A DNA stretch of 64,000 bases from Avidehalobacter sp964569265 (GTDB lineage Bacteria; Bacillota; Dehalobacteriia; UBA4068; UBA4997): assembly GCA_964569265.1 (NCBI GenBank), contig CAZMTO010000005.1:12290-76289 (forward strand). Direction: 5' to 3'. Under the pieces are notes generated by a model. The model made no database searches. It saw only the letters and a list, made by a program, of their open reading frames with translations, and was not told where the DNA came from. The position numbers and the translations under genes are program-made. Every line of letters starts with the position of its first letter. Within the stretch, counting starts at the first letter, position 1. Positions 8,367 to 17,418 of the stretch are shown piece by piece.

Positions 8367-8765
8367 ATGATTTTGGTTATTGGCGGCACCGAACAGGGCA
8401 AGCGCAACTGGGCAATGCAGCAGTTTGGTTTGGCCGCAGATGATATTGCCGACGGAACTAAAATGCTGCTGACTCCCGGCGAGGCACCGGAGCTGGCAGG
8501 GTTTAAGGCGCTTTATGGGTTGCAGGCGCTGCTGGAGCAGGCAAGCTGCTGGCAGCCGGACGAGCAGGCGGCGCTGAAGGCGGCTTTGTTGGCATTGCCG
8601 CAGGATTTTGTGGTTATTTGTGATGAAGTTGGCCTGGGGCTGGTGCCGATAGACCAGGCCGGGCGCGAATACCGTGAGCTGGTGGGCCGGGTGTGCTGCG
8701 ATATGGCGGCTAAGGCCGATGCTGTTTGGCGGGTTTTCTGCGGCCTTGGGCAGCAGCTTAAATAG
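8367..8765 (+). CDS. Short CobU-like protein
   Basis: A 132-residue protein starting at an ATG 6 nt after AAGGAGA. The N-terminus MILVIGGTEQGKRNWAM resembles the CobU P-loop with Gly-Thr-Glu-Gln-Gly-Lys. The C-terminus VVICDEVGLGLVPIDQAGR and VFCGLGQQLK closely follow the CobU C-terminal motif. The middle of CobU, including the YIATxxxxD and HRxxR segment with the guanylylated His, is missing. It may act only as a kinase, as a regulator, or together with the 7016-7564 CobU. Its place between cobS and cobC supports a cobamide role. Confidence 0.75.
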   Translation: MILVIGGTEQGKRNWAMQQFGLAADDIADGTKMLLTPGEAPELAGFKALYGLQALLEQASCWQPDEQAALKAALLALPQDFVVICDEVGLGLVPIDQAGREYRELVGRVCCDMAAKADAVWRVFCGLGQQLK

Positions 8766-8774
8766 GTAAATGCT

Positions 8775-9368
8775 ATGACGGAGCTTATTTTGGTGCGCCA
8801 CGGTGAAACTGCCGGTAACAAACGCAAAAATTATATTGGCCGCACCGACGAACCGCTTTCGGCGGAGGGGGCGGCACGCATAAGTGAGCTGGTGCGGCAG
8901 GGTGTGTATCCGGCGGCAGATATGCTGCTGGCAAGCCCTATGCTGCGTTGTCGGCAAACTGCGCAGCTTATATACCCACAGCTGGTGCCGCGGTTGATAG
9001 ATGATTTGGTCGAATGTGACTTTGGTGAATTTGAAAATAAAAACTACCTTGATTTAGCAGAAAACGCGGCTTATCAGGCCTGGATAGATGCCGGTGGTCT
9101 AACGGCTTTTCCCGGTGGCGAGGGGCGTGCCGAATTTTGTGCGCGTGTTTGCCGTGGGTTTGTACAGGCTATGCGGCTGATACTGGCGGCCAAACCGGAG
9201 CGCGCGGTTATTGTGGCGCACGGCGGTACGGCCATGGCTGTTTTAAGCAGCTATACCAACGGCAGCTATTACGATTTTATGACACCCAACGGCGGCGGCT
9301 GGCGTTTAACTGTTGACGAGGAGCTTTGGCAGGCCGGGCGCTTACCTTTGCCTGTGCCGTTGTTTTAA
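8775..9368 (+). CDS. cobC: Histidine phosphatase, alpha-ribazole-5'-phosphatase type
   Basis: A 197-residue histidine phosphatase superfamily protein. The catalytic LVRHGETAGN motif is at the N-terminus, followed by YIGRTDEPLSAEGAARI, the Arg-containing ASPMLRCRQTAQLI, ECDFGEFENK and the second catalytic His in IVAHGGTAMAVL. In cobamide pathways such enzymes (CobC) remove phosphate from alpha-ribazole phosphate or cobalamin phosphate. The assignment to cobC rests on operon position 9 nt after the CobU-like gene; the fold alone would also allow a general phosphatase. Confidence 0.85.
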   Translation: MTELILVRHGETAGNKRKNYIGRTDEPLSAEGAARISELVRQGVYPAADMLLASPMLRCRQTAQLIYPQLVPRLIDDLVECDFGEFENKNYLDLAENAAYQAWIDAGGLTAFPGGEGRAEFCARVCRGFVQAMRLILAAKPERAVIVAHGGTAMAVLSSYTNGSYYDFMTPNGGGWRLTVDEELWQAGRLPLPVPLF

Positions 9369-9414
9369 GGATTTTTGCGCCCGATTTGGGGCATAGTAAT
9401 ACGGAGGACGATTT

Positions 9415-10248
9415 ATGGAAACTGCTGTTACAACTGCTGTAACTGAAGTAAGCTTTTTGCAAAGCAAGCTGGAAACCGTAGGCGAAAAAATTGTTACGGC
9501 AGCGCTTATTTTTATTGTGGGGCTAATTGCTTACGAACTTGTGGTTATGCTGGTAAGCAAGTTTATTAACCGCACCCGGCTGGATAAAATAGTGGCCAAC
9601 TATCTTATTATCTGCGTAAAGGCGCTGCTTATGATAACGTTGGTGGTAATTGTGCTTTCGGCGTTGGGGGTATCGGTAGTATCGCTGGTGGCGTTGTTGT
9701 CGGCAGCGGCAGCGGCGGTAGCTCTGGCTTTGCAAAACAGCCTTTCCAATCTGGCGGCCGGTATTTTAATTATCGTTAACAAACCCTTTGTAGCCGGTGA
9801 TTTTATTGAATCGGCATCGGTAACCGGTGTGGTAGACGAAATTCATCTGTTTAATTGCCGTCTGCATACGCTGGACAATAAATTTGTGGTTATACCCAAC
9901 AATACGCTTATCGGCGGGGTTATAGTCAATTATTCTTACGCCGATAAACGGCGCGTAGATTTAAAAGTGGCCATAAGCTATGCCGGTGATATTGATAAAA
10001 CGCGGGCGGTGCTGCTTAAAATTGCCGAAGATACCCCGCTGGCTCTTGCTGACCCGGCGCCCTTTGTGGGTGTGGCATCGCACGGAGACAGTGCCGTGGT
10101 GCTGGACTATAGGGTTTGGTGCGCTACCGATAATTACTGGCCGACATTTTACTATTTGCAGGAAGAAGTTTTGCGGCGTTTTGCGGCAGAAAATATTGAA
10201 ATACCTTACCCACAGCTTGATGTGCATTTTGATAAGCAGGAGGCTTAA
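9415..10248 (+). CDS. mscS: Small-conductance mechanosensitive channel (MscS family)
   Basis: A 277-residue MscS-type channel that releases solutes on hypo-osmotic shock. Two N-terminal membrane helices are followed by the pore-lining third helix with an Ala/Gly-rich face (SLVALLSAAAAAVALALQNS, then LSNLAAGILI) and the beta-domain entry KPFVAGDFIE. The rest is the cytoplasmic vestibule with VVIPNNTLIGG. The ATG follows GGAGGA. It ends 3 nt before the next gene, whose ribosome-binding site (AGGAGG 10238-10243) lies in this gene's last codons. Confidence 0.95.
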   Translation: METAVTTAVTEVSFLQSKLETVGEKIVTAALIFIVGLIAYELVVMLVSKFINRTRLDKIVANYLIICVKALLMITLVVIVLSALGVSVVSLVALLSAAAAAVALALQNSLSNLAAGILIIVNKPFVAGDFIESASVTGVVDEIHLFNCRLHTLDNKFVVIPNNTLIGGVIVNYSYADKRRVDLKVAISYAGDIDKTRAVLLKIAEDTPLALADPAPFVGVASHGDSAVVLDYRVWCATDNYWPTFYYLQEEVLRRFAAENIEIPYPQLDVHFDKQEA

Positions 10249-10251
10249 ATT

Positions 10252-11160
10252 TTGCAGTATGATGTGATAATTGTGGGCGGCGGCACAGCCGGGCTTACGG
10301 CGGCACTTTATGCCCTGCGCGGCGGTTTAAAGGTGCTGCTGTTAGAAGCTGCGGCACCCGGCGGACAGATTGTGCCCAGCCCCCATGTAGAAAATTACCC
10401 GGCTTTGGCCGGTGTGGCCGGTGCCGATTTTGCTCAGCGGCTGCTGGCGCAGGTAAAGGCGGCCGGTGGGGCAGCGTTTACCCTTAAATATCAGCAGGCG
10501 GTGGGGCTTAAAATTGCCGATGGCATAAAAACCGTGCAAACTGCCAAGGCGGAATATACTGCGCCGGCGCTTATTTGGGCGGCAGGTGTTACGCCCAAGC
10601 GGTTAAATATTCCCGGAGAAGAACAGCTTTTGGGGCGTGGGGTATCTTTTTGCGCTACCTGCGACGGGCCGCTGTATCGCCATAAAACAGTGGCGGTGGT
10701 GGGCGGCGGCAATACCGCGCTGGAAGAAGCCCTGTTTTTGGCGGATATTTGCGAACAGGTGCATTTGCTGCATCGCCGTGACACCTTTAGGGCCGAGCAG
10801 GCATTGGTGCGGCAGGTGCAGGCCAAAGCTAATATAAAGCTGTGGTTTGGCAGCAGTGTGGCCGCCATAAACGGCGCAAGCGGCAATTTGCTGCTGGCGG
10901 TAAATACCCCAGCCGGTGCAGTGGAGCTGCCGGTTGCAGGGTTGTTTTTGGCGGTTGGTAAGCAGCCGGAAAATTCTCTGCTGGCAGCTTACACGCCTTT
11001 AGATGCCGACGGTTATGTTACGGCTGCCGAAGATTGTCTTACGGCGGTGCCGGGCCTGTTTGCGGCAGGTGATTGCCGTGTAAAGCCGCTGCGGCAGTTG
11101 GTTACGGCGGCGGCAGACGGTGCTGTGGCGGCGGCTGCGGCGATAAATTATTTAAAATAA
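10252..11160 (+). CDS. trxB: Thioredoxin-reductase-like FAD/NAD(P)-dependent disulfide oxidoreductase
   Basis: A 302-residue low-molecular-weight TrxB family flavoprotein. The FAD-binding VIIVGGGTAGLTAALYA, the PGGQI segment, the redox-active FCATCDGPLY (CxxC) and the NADPH-binding VVGGGNTALEEAL are all present; the C-terminal FAAGDCR completes FAD binding. It transfers electrons from NAD(P)H to thioredoxin or a similar partner. No thioredoxin gene adjoins it, so the partner is inferred. The TTG start at 10252 is set by AGGAGG 8 nt upstream. Confidence 0.9.
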   Translation: MQYDVIIVGGGTAGLTAALYALRGGLKVLLLEAAAPGGQIVPSPHVENYPALAGVAGADFAQRLLAQVKAAGGAAFTLKYQQAVGLKIADGIKTVQTAKAEYTAPALIWAAGVTPKRLNIPGEEQLLGRGVSFCATCDGPLYRHKTVAVVGGGNTALEEALFLADICEQVHLLHRRDTFRAEQALVRQVQAKANIKLWFGSSVAAINGASGNLLLAVNTPAGAVELPVAGLFLAVGKQPENSLLAAYTPLDADGYVTAAEDCLTAVPGLFAAGDCRVKPLRQLVTAAADGAVAAAAAINYLK

Positions 11161-11164
11161 GCAG

Positions 11165-11184
11165 GGTGTGCCGCCGGGCACACC
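11165..11184 (+). other. Hairpin without T-run between trxB and asparaginase
   Basis: An 8-bp perfect stem (GGTGTGCC 11165-11172 with GGCACACC 11177-11184) begins 5 nt after the trxB stop and is not followed by a T-run. It may stabilise the upstream mRNA or act as a weak terminator. Confidence 0.55.
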
Positions 11185-11228
11185 TATGCACACATATGTA
11201 TACATACAGGAAGGACAGGAGATTTTTT

Positions 11229-12215
11229 ATGACAGTGAACACTTTGCCCAACGTATATATTTTGGCCAGCGGCGGTACTATTGCCGGTCTGGCGGAATCA
11301 CCGGTGGATTTTATGGGCTACACGGCCGGGGCAGCAGATATAAATGCCCTGATGAACAGCATACCGGAAATAAACGATTTGGCTAATGTGACCACCGAGG
11401 ATTTTTGCGGCATTGGCAGTGAAAATGCTACGCCGGAGCTGTGGCTTAATTTGGCACGCCGCGCCGAAGATATATTGGCCGAGGCAGATGTTGACGGGTT
11501 GGTGGTAACATCGGGTACCGATACGCTGGAGGAGCTGGCTTACTTTTTAAACCTTACGTTAAATACACAAAAGCCGGTGGTGGTAGTGGGGGCAATGCGT
11601 CCGCTTTCGGCATATGGGGCAGACGGCCCGGTAAATTTGTATAATGCGGTGGCGGTGGCTGCATCTAAGGCGGCGGCGCAAAAGGGCGTGCTGGTGGTTA
11701 TGAACGACACCATAATTTCGGCACGCGGCGTTTGCAAGCAGGATACATCACGTTTAAATACTATGGGCGGCGGCGATTTTGGCACACTTGGTTATGTTTT
11801 GGCCGGTAATGTGCGCTTTGTGTCGGCGCCCTGCCAGCGCCACACCTTTAACAGTAAAATACGGCTGGCGGATATTCACGATTTGCCGCCGGTAGATATT
11901 TTTTATATGTCTGCTGGGGCCGATGCCCGCCTGCTTAATGCTATGGCCGATATGGGTGCCAGCGGTGTGGTAGTGGCGGCCTTTGGTAACGGTACTTTTT
12001 CTGACGCGGTGGCCGACCGCCTGCGCGATATACAGGATATGGGCGTTACCTGCGTTATAACGTCGCGCTGCCAAACCGGCTATGCCCGCACTGTGCTGCC
12101 CGGTTTAATTGCCGGCGCCGATTTTTCACCGCAAAAGGCGCGCCTGCTGCTTATGCTGTGTCTGGCGGTAAATATGAACAGTGATGAGATAGAGGAAGCT
12201 TTTGTTACGTATTGA
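11229..12215 (+). CDS. L-asparaginase
   Basis: A 328-residue asparaginase/glutaminase family protein hydrolysing L-asparagine to aspartate and ammonia. The first catalytic Thr is in LASGGTIAGLAE and the second in VVTSGTDTLEELAYFL; a third conserved segment is VGAMRPLSAYGADGP. The ATG at 11229 follows AGGACAGGAG. Although the sequence resembles type II enzymes, the N-terminus (MTVNTLPNVYILASGG) has no signal peptide, so it is probably cytoplasmic. The flanking genes are metabolically unrelated. Confidence 0.92.
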   Translation: MTVNTLPNVYILASGGTIAGLAESPVDFMGYTAGAADINALMNSIPEINDLANVTTEDFCGIGSENATPELWLNLARRAEDILAEADVDGLVVTSGTDTLEELAYFLNLTLNTQKPVVVVGAMRPLSAYGADGPVNLYNAVAVAASKAAAQKGVLVVMNDTIISARGVCKQDTSRLNTMGGGDFGTLGYVLAGNVRFVSAPCQRHTFNSKIRLADIHDLPPVDIFYMSAGADARLLNAMADMGASGVVVAAFGNGTFSDAVADRLRDIQDMGVTCVITSRCQTGYARTVLPGLIAGADFSPQKARLLLMLCLAVNMNSDEIEEAFVTY

Positions 12216-12263
12216 TGCCCAAATTGCGGCATCTATGCCGAAAATATAAAAGGGGGCACCAAA

Positions 12264-13346
12264 ATGGAAAATAATGCACTGGCCTTTGCCAAAGAGCCTT
12301 CTCTGTGGCGGCAGTTGGCGCATACCGAGCAGCCGCTGGTGCTGTACGGTATGGGTGACGGCGCCGACAAGCTGATAGCGCGGCTGGCGGCTATAGGGCG
12401 CAAGCCCGACGGTGTTTTTGCCAGCGATGAGTTTGTGCGCGGGCAAAGCTTTGCCGGGCATAAGGTGTTAACGCTGGCGCAGGCCGAACAGTGCTTTGGC
12501 GATATGTGCGTGCTGGTAAGCTTTGGCACCGAAGACCCGGCGGTTTTGGCGCGGATATACAGCATTGCGGCACGGCATAAAACCTTTGCGCCGCATTTGC
12601 CGCTTTTTGGCGATGCTTTGTTTGATGAAAATTTTGTGGCGGTACATAAAGACGAGCTTTTGGCGGTGGACGAGCTTTGGGCCGACGAAGCCTCTAAGGT
12701 GGTGTACCGCAGCTATTTGGCTTATATGTGGAGCGGAAATATAAGCAATTTGCAGGCTGTAGAATCCCCGCGCGAGGCGGCTTGGCGGCTGCTAAACCCG
12801 GGTGCCGACGAGGTGTTTTGGGATCTGGGTGCTTATGATGGTGATACGGTGGCCGATTTTATGCGCCTGGTAGATGGCCGCTACAGACAAATTGTGGCGG
12901 TGGAGCCGGACGAAAAAAACTGCAAAAAGCTAAGGGCGGCGCTGGCCGATATACCCCGTGCGCAGGCTTTGCCCTATGCGGTGTGGCATACAGGCGGCAC
13001 GCTGGATTTTGCCGGTAAAGCTGGGAGAAATTCGGCGGTGGCAGAGGCGGCGGCTAAAAAAGTGCAAAGTGTGGCGGCTGTTACGCTGGACGATTTGCTG
13101 GCCGAAACCGGCTGCCCGCCAACGTTTATCAAGTTTGATGTAGAAGGTGCCGAGGAGGCGGCTTTGCACGGCGGTGCGGCCCTGCTGGCCAAATATCGCC
13201 CTAAGCTGGCATTATCGTGTTATCACCGTACCGAAGATATTTACCGCCTGCCGTTGCTGCTTAAACAGTTGGCACCGGCATACAGGCTGTATTTAAGGCA
13301 TCACCCGTATGTGCCGGGCTGGGAAACGAATATTTATGCGTTTTGA
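12264..13346 (+). CDS. FkbM family methyltransferase
   Basis: A 360-residue protein with two parts. Residues ~1-120 resemble a Rossmann-like sugar/nucleotide-binding module (VLYGMGDGADKLI near the start). The C-terminal half is a SAM-dependent FkbM methyltransferase with the SAM loop FWDLGAYDGDTVADF, VAVEPDEKNC and FIKFDVEGAEEAAL. FkbM proteins O-methylate sugars or secondary metabolites, often on cell-surface glycans. No glycan cluster is nearby, so the substrate is unknown. The ATG at 12264 follows AGGGGGC. Confidence 0.87.
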   Translation: MENNALAFAKEPSLWRQLAHTEQPLVLYGMGDGADKLIARLAAIGRKPDGVFASDEFVRGQSFAGHKVLTLAQAEQCFGDMCVLVSFGTEDPAVLARIYSIAARHKTFAPHLPLFGDALFDENFVAVHKDELLAVDELWADEASKVVYRSYLAYMWSGNISNLQAVESPREAAWRLLNPGADEVFWDLGAYDGDTVADFMRLVDGRYRQIVAVEPDEKNCKKLRAALADIPRAQALPYAVWHTGGTLDFAGKAGRNSAVAEAAAKKVQSVAAVTLDDLLAETGCPPTFIKFDVEGAEEAALHGGAALLAKYRPKLALSCYHRTEDIYRLPLLLKQLAPAYRLYLRHHPYVPGWETNIYAF

Positions 13347-13372
13347 TAATTTGATAAAAAGGGGGAGCTTTG

Positions 13373-13837
13373 ATGAGCCATACTGTAGATAAAAACCGCC
13401 CCAACTGGACGGATACCGAAAACGCCCTGCCGATGTATGCGGCAGAGCTGCTGCGTCAGGCGGAGCTGGCGGCACAAAATGCACACGCGCCGTATTCCAA
13501 GTTTAAGGTGGGGGCTGCCCTGCTGCTGGCCGACGGCACAATAAGCCGTGGCTGCAATGTAGAAAATGCTTCTTTTGGGGCTACGGTTTGCGCTGAACGT
13601 GTTGCCGTGTGGTCGGCAGTGGCGGCGGGCAAGTTGTCTGCCGATAAGCCGCCGGTTGCCTTGGCGGTGACGGCAATGCCCTGTGCTATGTGTTTGCAGG
13701 TTTTAAGCGAATTTGCCGGCGGTGATTTGCCCATATTTATACCGGCTGCACCTAATGATGACGATGTGTTTGTCGAACCGTCGTTTGCGGCCTACCGCCT
13801 GCACGATTTGCTGCCGCACCCCTTTGAGCTGGACTGA
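13373..13837 (+). CDS. cdd: Cytidine deaminase
   Basis: A 154-residue zinc enzyme that converts cytidine or deoxycytidine to uridine for pyrimidine salvage. The catalytic segment NVENASFGATVCAERVA supplies the first Cys zinc ligand and the proton-shuttling Glu; PCAMCLQVL supplies the CxxC pair (the usual form is PCGxCRQ, so the two middle residues are atypical). The N-terminus carries ~20 extra residues before the conserved helix. The ATG at 13373 is 5 nt after GGGGGAG; a TTG just before it is less likely. Confidence 0.92.
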   Translation: MSHTVDKNRPNWTDTENALPMYAAELLRQAELAAQNAHAPYSKFKVGAALLLADGTISRGCNVENASFGATVCAERVAVWSAVAAGKLSADKPPVALAVTAMPCAMCLQVLSEFAGGDLPIFIPAAPNDDDVFVEPSFAAYRLHDLLPHPFELD

Positions 13838-13885
13838 AGCTGCCGGCTTAATATATTTTAATATGTAAAAAACAAAAAAATGTAG

Positions 13886-13914
13886 TTGAGTATTACTGTG
13901 GTATATGGTACAAT
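13886..13914 (+). promoter_or_regulatory. Promoter for the secreted beta-sandwich protein
   Basis: TTGAGT (13886-13891) and TACAAT (13909-13914) are separated by exactly 17 nt, with a TG at 13906-13907 making an extended -10. Confidence 0.75.
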
Positions 13915-14014
13915 GTAGGCAACGGCACAGCCGCATATAAGGTGCCGCAAAATGTATTGTACAGTTGTGTAATATGCCCCGGCACAAACACTGGGGAGAA
14001 CAAGGAGGATGCTT

Positions 14015-16135
14015 ATGTTAAAAAAGAAGCTGCATTTATTGTCTTTTATGCTGTTGGCGGCAACAATGTTTTTGGCGTTTGCCTCGGTGGCTGCGGCAGC
14101 AACAACCTACGAGCTTACCCGTGTTGATTTGTACGAATATTCTAACCGGGTAGAGCGCGTGCGTATTTCGTCGGACGACATTAAGACCAATATGGAGCAG
14201 AGTGTTGAATGGCGGCGTGTGCTTATAACCCCGCGCATATCAAACGGCGAGGTTAGAATAAGCGGTGATAATGTAAAGCAAAACAGTGATGATGAATATT
14301 ACGTTACCCTGGATGAAGGCGAAAGCACCAGCGTTACCATTGCCATTTACGATGACAACGATAAACGCCAAAAGCGCTATTATCTGGAGCTTACCCGCGG
14401 CGGCACGGGTTTGGAAAAGGTAGTTTTTACCGGTGATGATTACGAAAAAACCGTAACCAAAATTAAAACCACCAACGAACTGCTGATACCTATGAGCGAA
14501 ACTGAGCTGCGCTTAAAAGCCTACCCGGAAAATGAAGATTATACGTTAGAGTGCAACGGCAGCACATCCAAGAAGAACACCTGGGATATTTCGGTACCTA
14601 AAAACAAAACCGTAACGGTAGAGCTGGTGCTGTATAACAGCGATGATGAAGAAGTTGCATCTTATGAATTTGAAATAAGCCGCAGTGCCGATGCGGAAAA
14701 TTCCGGCACCACTTTGGAGCTGCTGGATAAGCTTAAAGTAAAAAGCACCGATGGCAAGGCTTATGATCTCTTCCCGGCCTTTAACAATGCCACTACCGAG
14801 TATTACGTATGCTTCCCGTCGGATGTTCGCAATGCGGTTATAATACCCACCCTTGGCAGTGATGCCGAATCGGTAAAGGTAAACAACAAAACCGTGCGCT
14901 CCGGCAATGAAAGCGGATCGCTTAGCGTTACCACCGGCGGCAGCACCTATACCGTGCGCGTTACCGATGAAGACGGCGATACCCACGATTATTCAATAAC
15001 TTTGATAAGAGCTAACCGCAACAGCGGCAGTTCGGCCACTATTGAAAAGTTACGGGTAAAGCGCGGCACCACCAAGAGCGAAAGCAATATGAAGGAAATT
15101 GACCTTAGCCCGGAATTTGACGAATACACCGAGCATTATGATTTAACTGCCGGCACCGATTCGGCTTACTTCAGCTTCCGCGCACAGCTTTGTGACAGTG
15201 ATTGTCTGGCGCTGTTTAGTGATGGCGATACCATTACGATGTTAGAGGATAACACCTATTCTTCGGCATTGCAGTTAGAGGCTGATGACACGGTAAAAAT
15301 CCGTGTTTATAGCCCCAGCTACGAAAATTATACCGACTACAGCTTTGATGTAGAAGGCCGCAAGCTGGATTCTAACGCTTATCTGGATAAACTGGTGCTT
15401 TATGTAGACGGTGTGGCGGTTAACCTTAAACCTGCGTTTGATGACCGTACCTATGCCTATACCGCTACAGTCGGCAAAAATGCCGATGTATTTACCGTTA
15501 CCCCCACTGCCGAAGAATCGACATCGACAATTACCGTTATGGGTGATGAGATAAAAAGCGGCAGAACGTCTGACGAATATTCCATAGGCAACAGCTTTAC
15601 CAATGTGCCTGTTGTGGTAACTGCCGAAGACGGTACGTCTAACACCTACCGTTTAACAATTACACGTTCTGCCACGGCAGGCAGCACCGACAATACCAAC
15701 AACAATAACAACACCGGTAATACCAATAACACCGGTAGTAACACCAACAAGGTGGTTATTGATGAAAACTTTAAGGTAGTTTTCCGTGTGGGTAACGTTA
15801 CCTACATTGATAACGGCAAGAGCAAAAAGCTGGCTGCCGCGCCTTATATCACATCGAGCCGCGCCCAGGTGCCGCTGCGTGTGGTTGCCGAAGCCTTGGG
15901 GGCAGGTGTAAATTATAACCCCACGGCTAAGCAGATAACTATCAATGTGGGCACCGAACGTATTTATATGGATATCGGTAAAACCATTAAAGACTTTGAT
16001 GTTGCGCCCGAAGTAAAGGCTGACACCACCTTTGTGCCCATCCGTTATGTCAGTGAAAAGCTTGGCTGCAAGTGTACCTACAACAATGCCAGCAAGGAAA
16101 TTGTAATTACCGCACCCACTGACGATGATAAATAA
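14015..16135 (+). CDS. Secreted cadherin-like beta-sandwich protein with CuAO-N domain
   Basis: A 706-residue exported protein. A signal peptide (Lys-rich start, hydrophobic core, cleavage near ASVAAAA) is followed by several ~100-residue beta-sandwich repeats of the cadherin-like type (Pfam PF12733 style). The clearest begin with LDKLKVKSTDGKAYDLFPAF and LDKLVLYVDGVAVNLKPAF and end in YSITLIR or YRLTITR. A Thr/Asn-rich linker (TNNNNNTGNTNNTG) leads to a C-terminal copper-amine-oxidase-N-like domain (PF07833 type; VPLRVVAEALGA and FVPIRYVSEKLG). It probably sits at or near the cell wall, with CuAO-N as the envelope-binding part; that role is inferred. The ATG at 14015 is 6 nt after AGGAGG; the ATG at 14009 abuts it. 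It has its own promoter and terminator. Confidence 0.85.
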   Translation: MLKKKLHLLSFMLLAATMFLAFASVAAAATTYELTRVDLYEYSNRVERVRISSDDIKTNMEQSVEWRRVLITPRISNGEVRISGDNVKQNSDDEYYVTLDEGESTSVTIAIYDDNDKRQKRYYLELTRGGTGLEKVVFTGDDYEKTVTKIKTTNELLIPMSETELRLKAYPENEDYTLECNGSTSKKNTWDISVPKNKTVTVELVLYNSDDEEVASYEFEISRSADAENSGTTLELLDKLKVKSTDGKAYDLFPAFNNATTEYYVCFPSDVRNAVIIPTLGSDAESVKVNNKTVRSGNESGSLSVTTGGSTYTVRVTDEDGDTHDYSITLIRANRNSGSSATIEKLRVKRGTTKSESNMKEIDLSPEFDEYTEHYDLTAGTDSAYFSFRAQLCDSDCLALFSDGDTITMLEDNTYSSALQLEADDTVKIRVYSPSYENYTDYSFDVEGRKLDSNAYLDKLVLYVDGVAVNLKPAFDDRTYAYTATVGKNADVFTVTPTAEESTSTITVMGDEIKSGRTSDEYSIGNSFTNVPVVVTAEDGTSNTYRLTITRSATAGSTDNTNNNNNTGNTNNTGSNTNKVVIDENFKVVFRVGNVTYIDNGKSKKLAAAPYITSSRAQVPLRVVAEALGAGVNYNPTAKQITINVGTERIYMDIGKTIKDFDVAPEVKADTTFVPIRYVSEKLGCKCTYNNASKEIVITAPTDDDK

Positions 16136-16140
16136 AACCC

Positions 16141-16177
16141 AAACCTCCGCTGAAAAATTTTTGGCGGAGGTTTTTTT
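16141..16177 (+). terminator. Rho-independent terminator
   Basis: AAACCTCCGC (16141-16150) pairs with GCGGAGGTTT (16164-16173), and the T-run continues to 16177. It lies 5 nt after the stop of the secreted protein. Confidence 0.93.
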
Positions 16178-16192
16178 ATACAGCAAAACCTA

Positions 16193-16222
16193 TTGATTTA
16201 CTATACAGTATTGTGGTAAAAT
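16193..16222 (+). promoter_or_regulatory. Promoter for carA-carB/dapF
   Basis: TTGATT (16193-16198) and TAAAAT (16217-16222) are 18 nt apart, with a TG at 16214-16215 as extended -10. About 110 nt of leader precede carA; no pyrimidine-type attenuator hairpin was recognised in it. Confidence 0.65.
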
Positions 16223-16331
16223 TAATTAATTTGGATATCAGCTTTAAGCCTGTAGGTTTTGCGGATGTTTAAAGGTTGCAGTTTATTATTATGCGCTGTA
16301 GATGTAAATTTATAGATAGGAGTGAGTTTTT

Positions 16332-17417
16332 GTGCAGGAGCGTTATCTGATTTTGGAAAATGGCCGCGTGTTTAAGGGCAAACCCTTTGGCTACACGGCC
16401 GAGCTTTGCGGTGAATTGGTGTTTACCACCGGGATGGTAGGGTATTTGGAAACCCTTACCGACCCCAGCTATTACGGCCAAATCGTGGTGCAGACCTTTC
16501 CGCTTATCGGCAATTATGGCATTATACCGACAGATTTTGAAAGCAAACAGCCTCAGCTTAAAGCCTATGTGGTAAGAGAAGTTTGCGATGCACCGTCTAA
16601 CTTTAGATCTGAGGGTGATTTGGACAGCTTTTTGCGCGATAACAAGGTGGTAGGCATTTGCGGTGTAGATACCCGCGCGCTTACACGTGTTATCCGTGAA
16701 CACGGTGTTATGAACGCTTACATAAGTGACAGCCCCGAGGTTAGCGACGAGCTGCTGGCAAAAATCGCTGCTTATAAAGTAGAAAATTCTATCGGCAGTG
16801 TTACCCGCCACAACGAGCCGACGGTTGGCGAGGGCCGCCGTGTGGTGCTGTGGGATTTTGGTGCCAAGGCTAAAATTGCCGAAAACCTGCTGAAACGCGG
16901 CTGTATGGTTATAAATATGCCGGCAGAAAGTACCGCTGAAGAAATTTTGGCGCAAAACCCGGATGGCATTATGCTTTCTAACGGGCCTGGCGACCCTATG
17001 GATAATATGAGCATTGTGGCTGAGCTGCAAAAGGTGATGACTGCCGGCGTGCCGATTTTTGGCATTTGTATGGGGCATCAACTGTTGGCGCTGGCGCATG
17101 GTGCCAAAACCTGCAAGCTGCATTATGGCCACCGCGGCGCTAACCAGCCGGTTATAGATATTGAAACCGGTTATGTGTCGGTTACCAGCCAAAACCACGG
17201 CTATGCGGTGCTGGCCGATACCCTGCCCGACTGTGCCAAGCAGCGCTACATAAACGCCAACGACGGCACCTGCGAGGGTATTGATTATTTGGACAAGCCG
17301 GCGTTTTCGGTGCAGTTTCATCCCGAAGCTGCCAGCGGCCCGCTGGATACCGGCTTTTTGTTTGACAGATTTATGAACCTGATGGATGAGCATAAGCAGG
17401 CAAAGGAGGAAAACTAA
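16332..17417 (+). CDS. carA: Carbamoyl-phosphate synthase small (glutaminase) subunit
   Basis: CarA hydrolyses glutamine and passes ammonia to CarB for carbamoyl phosphate, used in arginine and pyrimidine synthesis. At 361 residues it is normal. The N-terminal domain (ELVFTTGMVGYLETLTDPSY) is followed by a class I glutamine amidotransferase domain with Cys246 in GICMGHQ and the His330-Pro-Glu332 pair in QFHPEA. The GTG start at 16332 follows TAGGAGTGA. It ends 1 nt before the carB start and carries the carB ribosome-binding site (AGGAGG, 17404-17409). Confidence 0.96.
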   Translation: MQERYLILENGRVFKGKPFGYTAELCGELVFTTGMVGYLETLTDPSYYGQIVVQTFPLIGNYGIIPTDFESKQPQLKAYVVREVCDAPSNFRSEGDLDSFLRDNKVVGICGVDTRALTRVIREHGVMNAYISDSPEVSDELLAKIAAYKVENSIGSVTRHNEPTVGEGRRVVLWDFGAKAKIAENLLKRGCMVINMPAESTAEEILAQNPDGIMLSNGPGDPMDNMSIVAELQKVMTAGVPIFGICMGHQLLALAHGAKTCKLHYGHRGANQPVIDIETGYVSVTSQNHGYAVLADTLPDCAKQRYINANDGTCEGIDYLDKPAFSVQFHPEAASGPLDTGFLFDRFMNLMDEHKQAKEEN

Positions 17418-17418
17418 A

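Noticed and set aside
11073..11228. N-terminal extension of the asparaginase into trxB
   Set aside because: It is an out-of-frame overlap with trxB and a hairpin. The ATG at 11229 has a ribosome-binding site and starts directly before the first catalytic motif.
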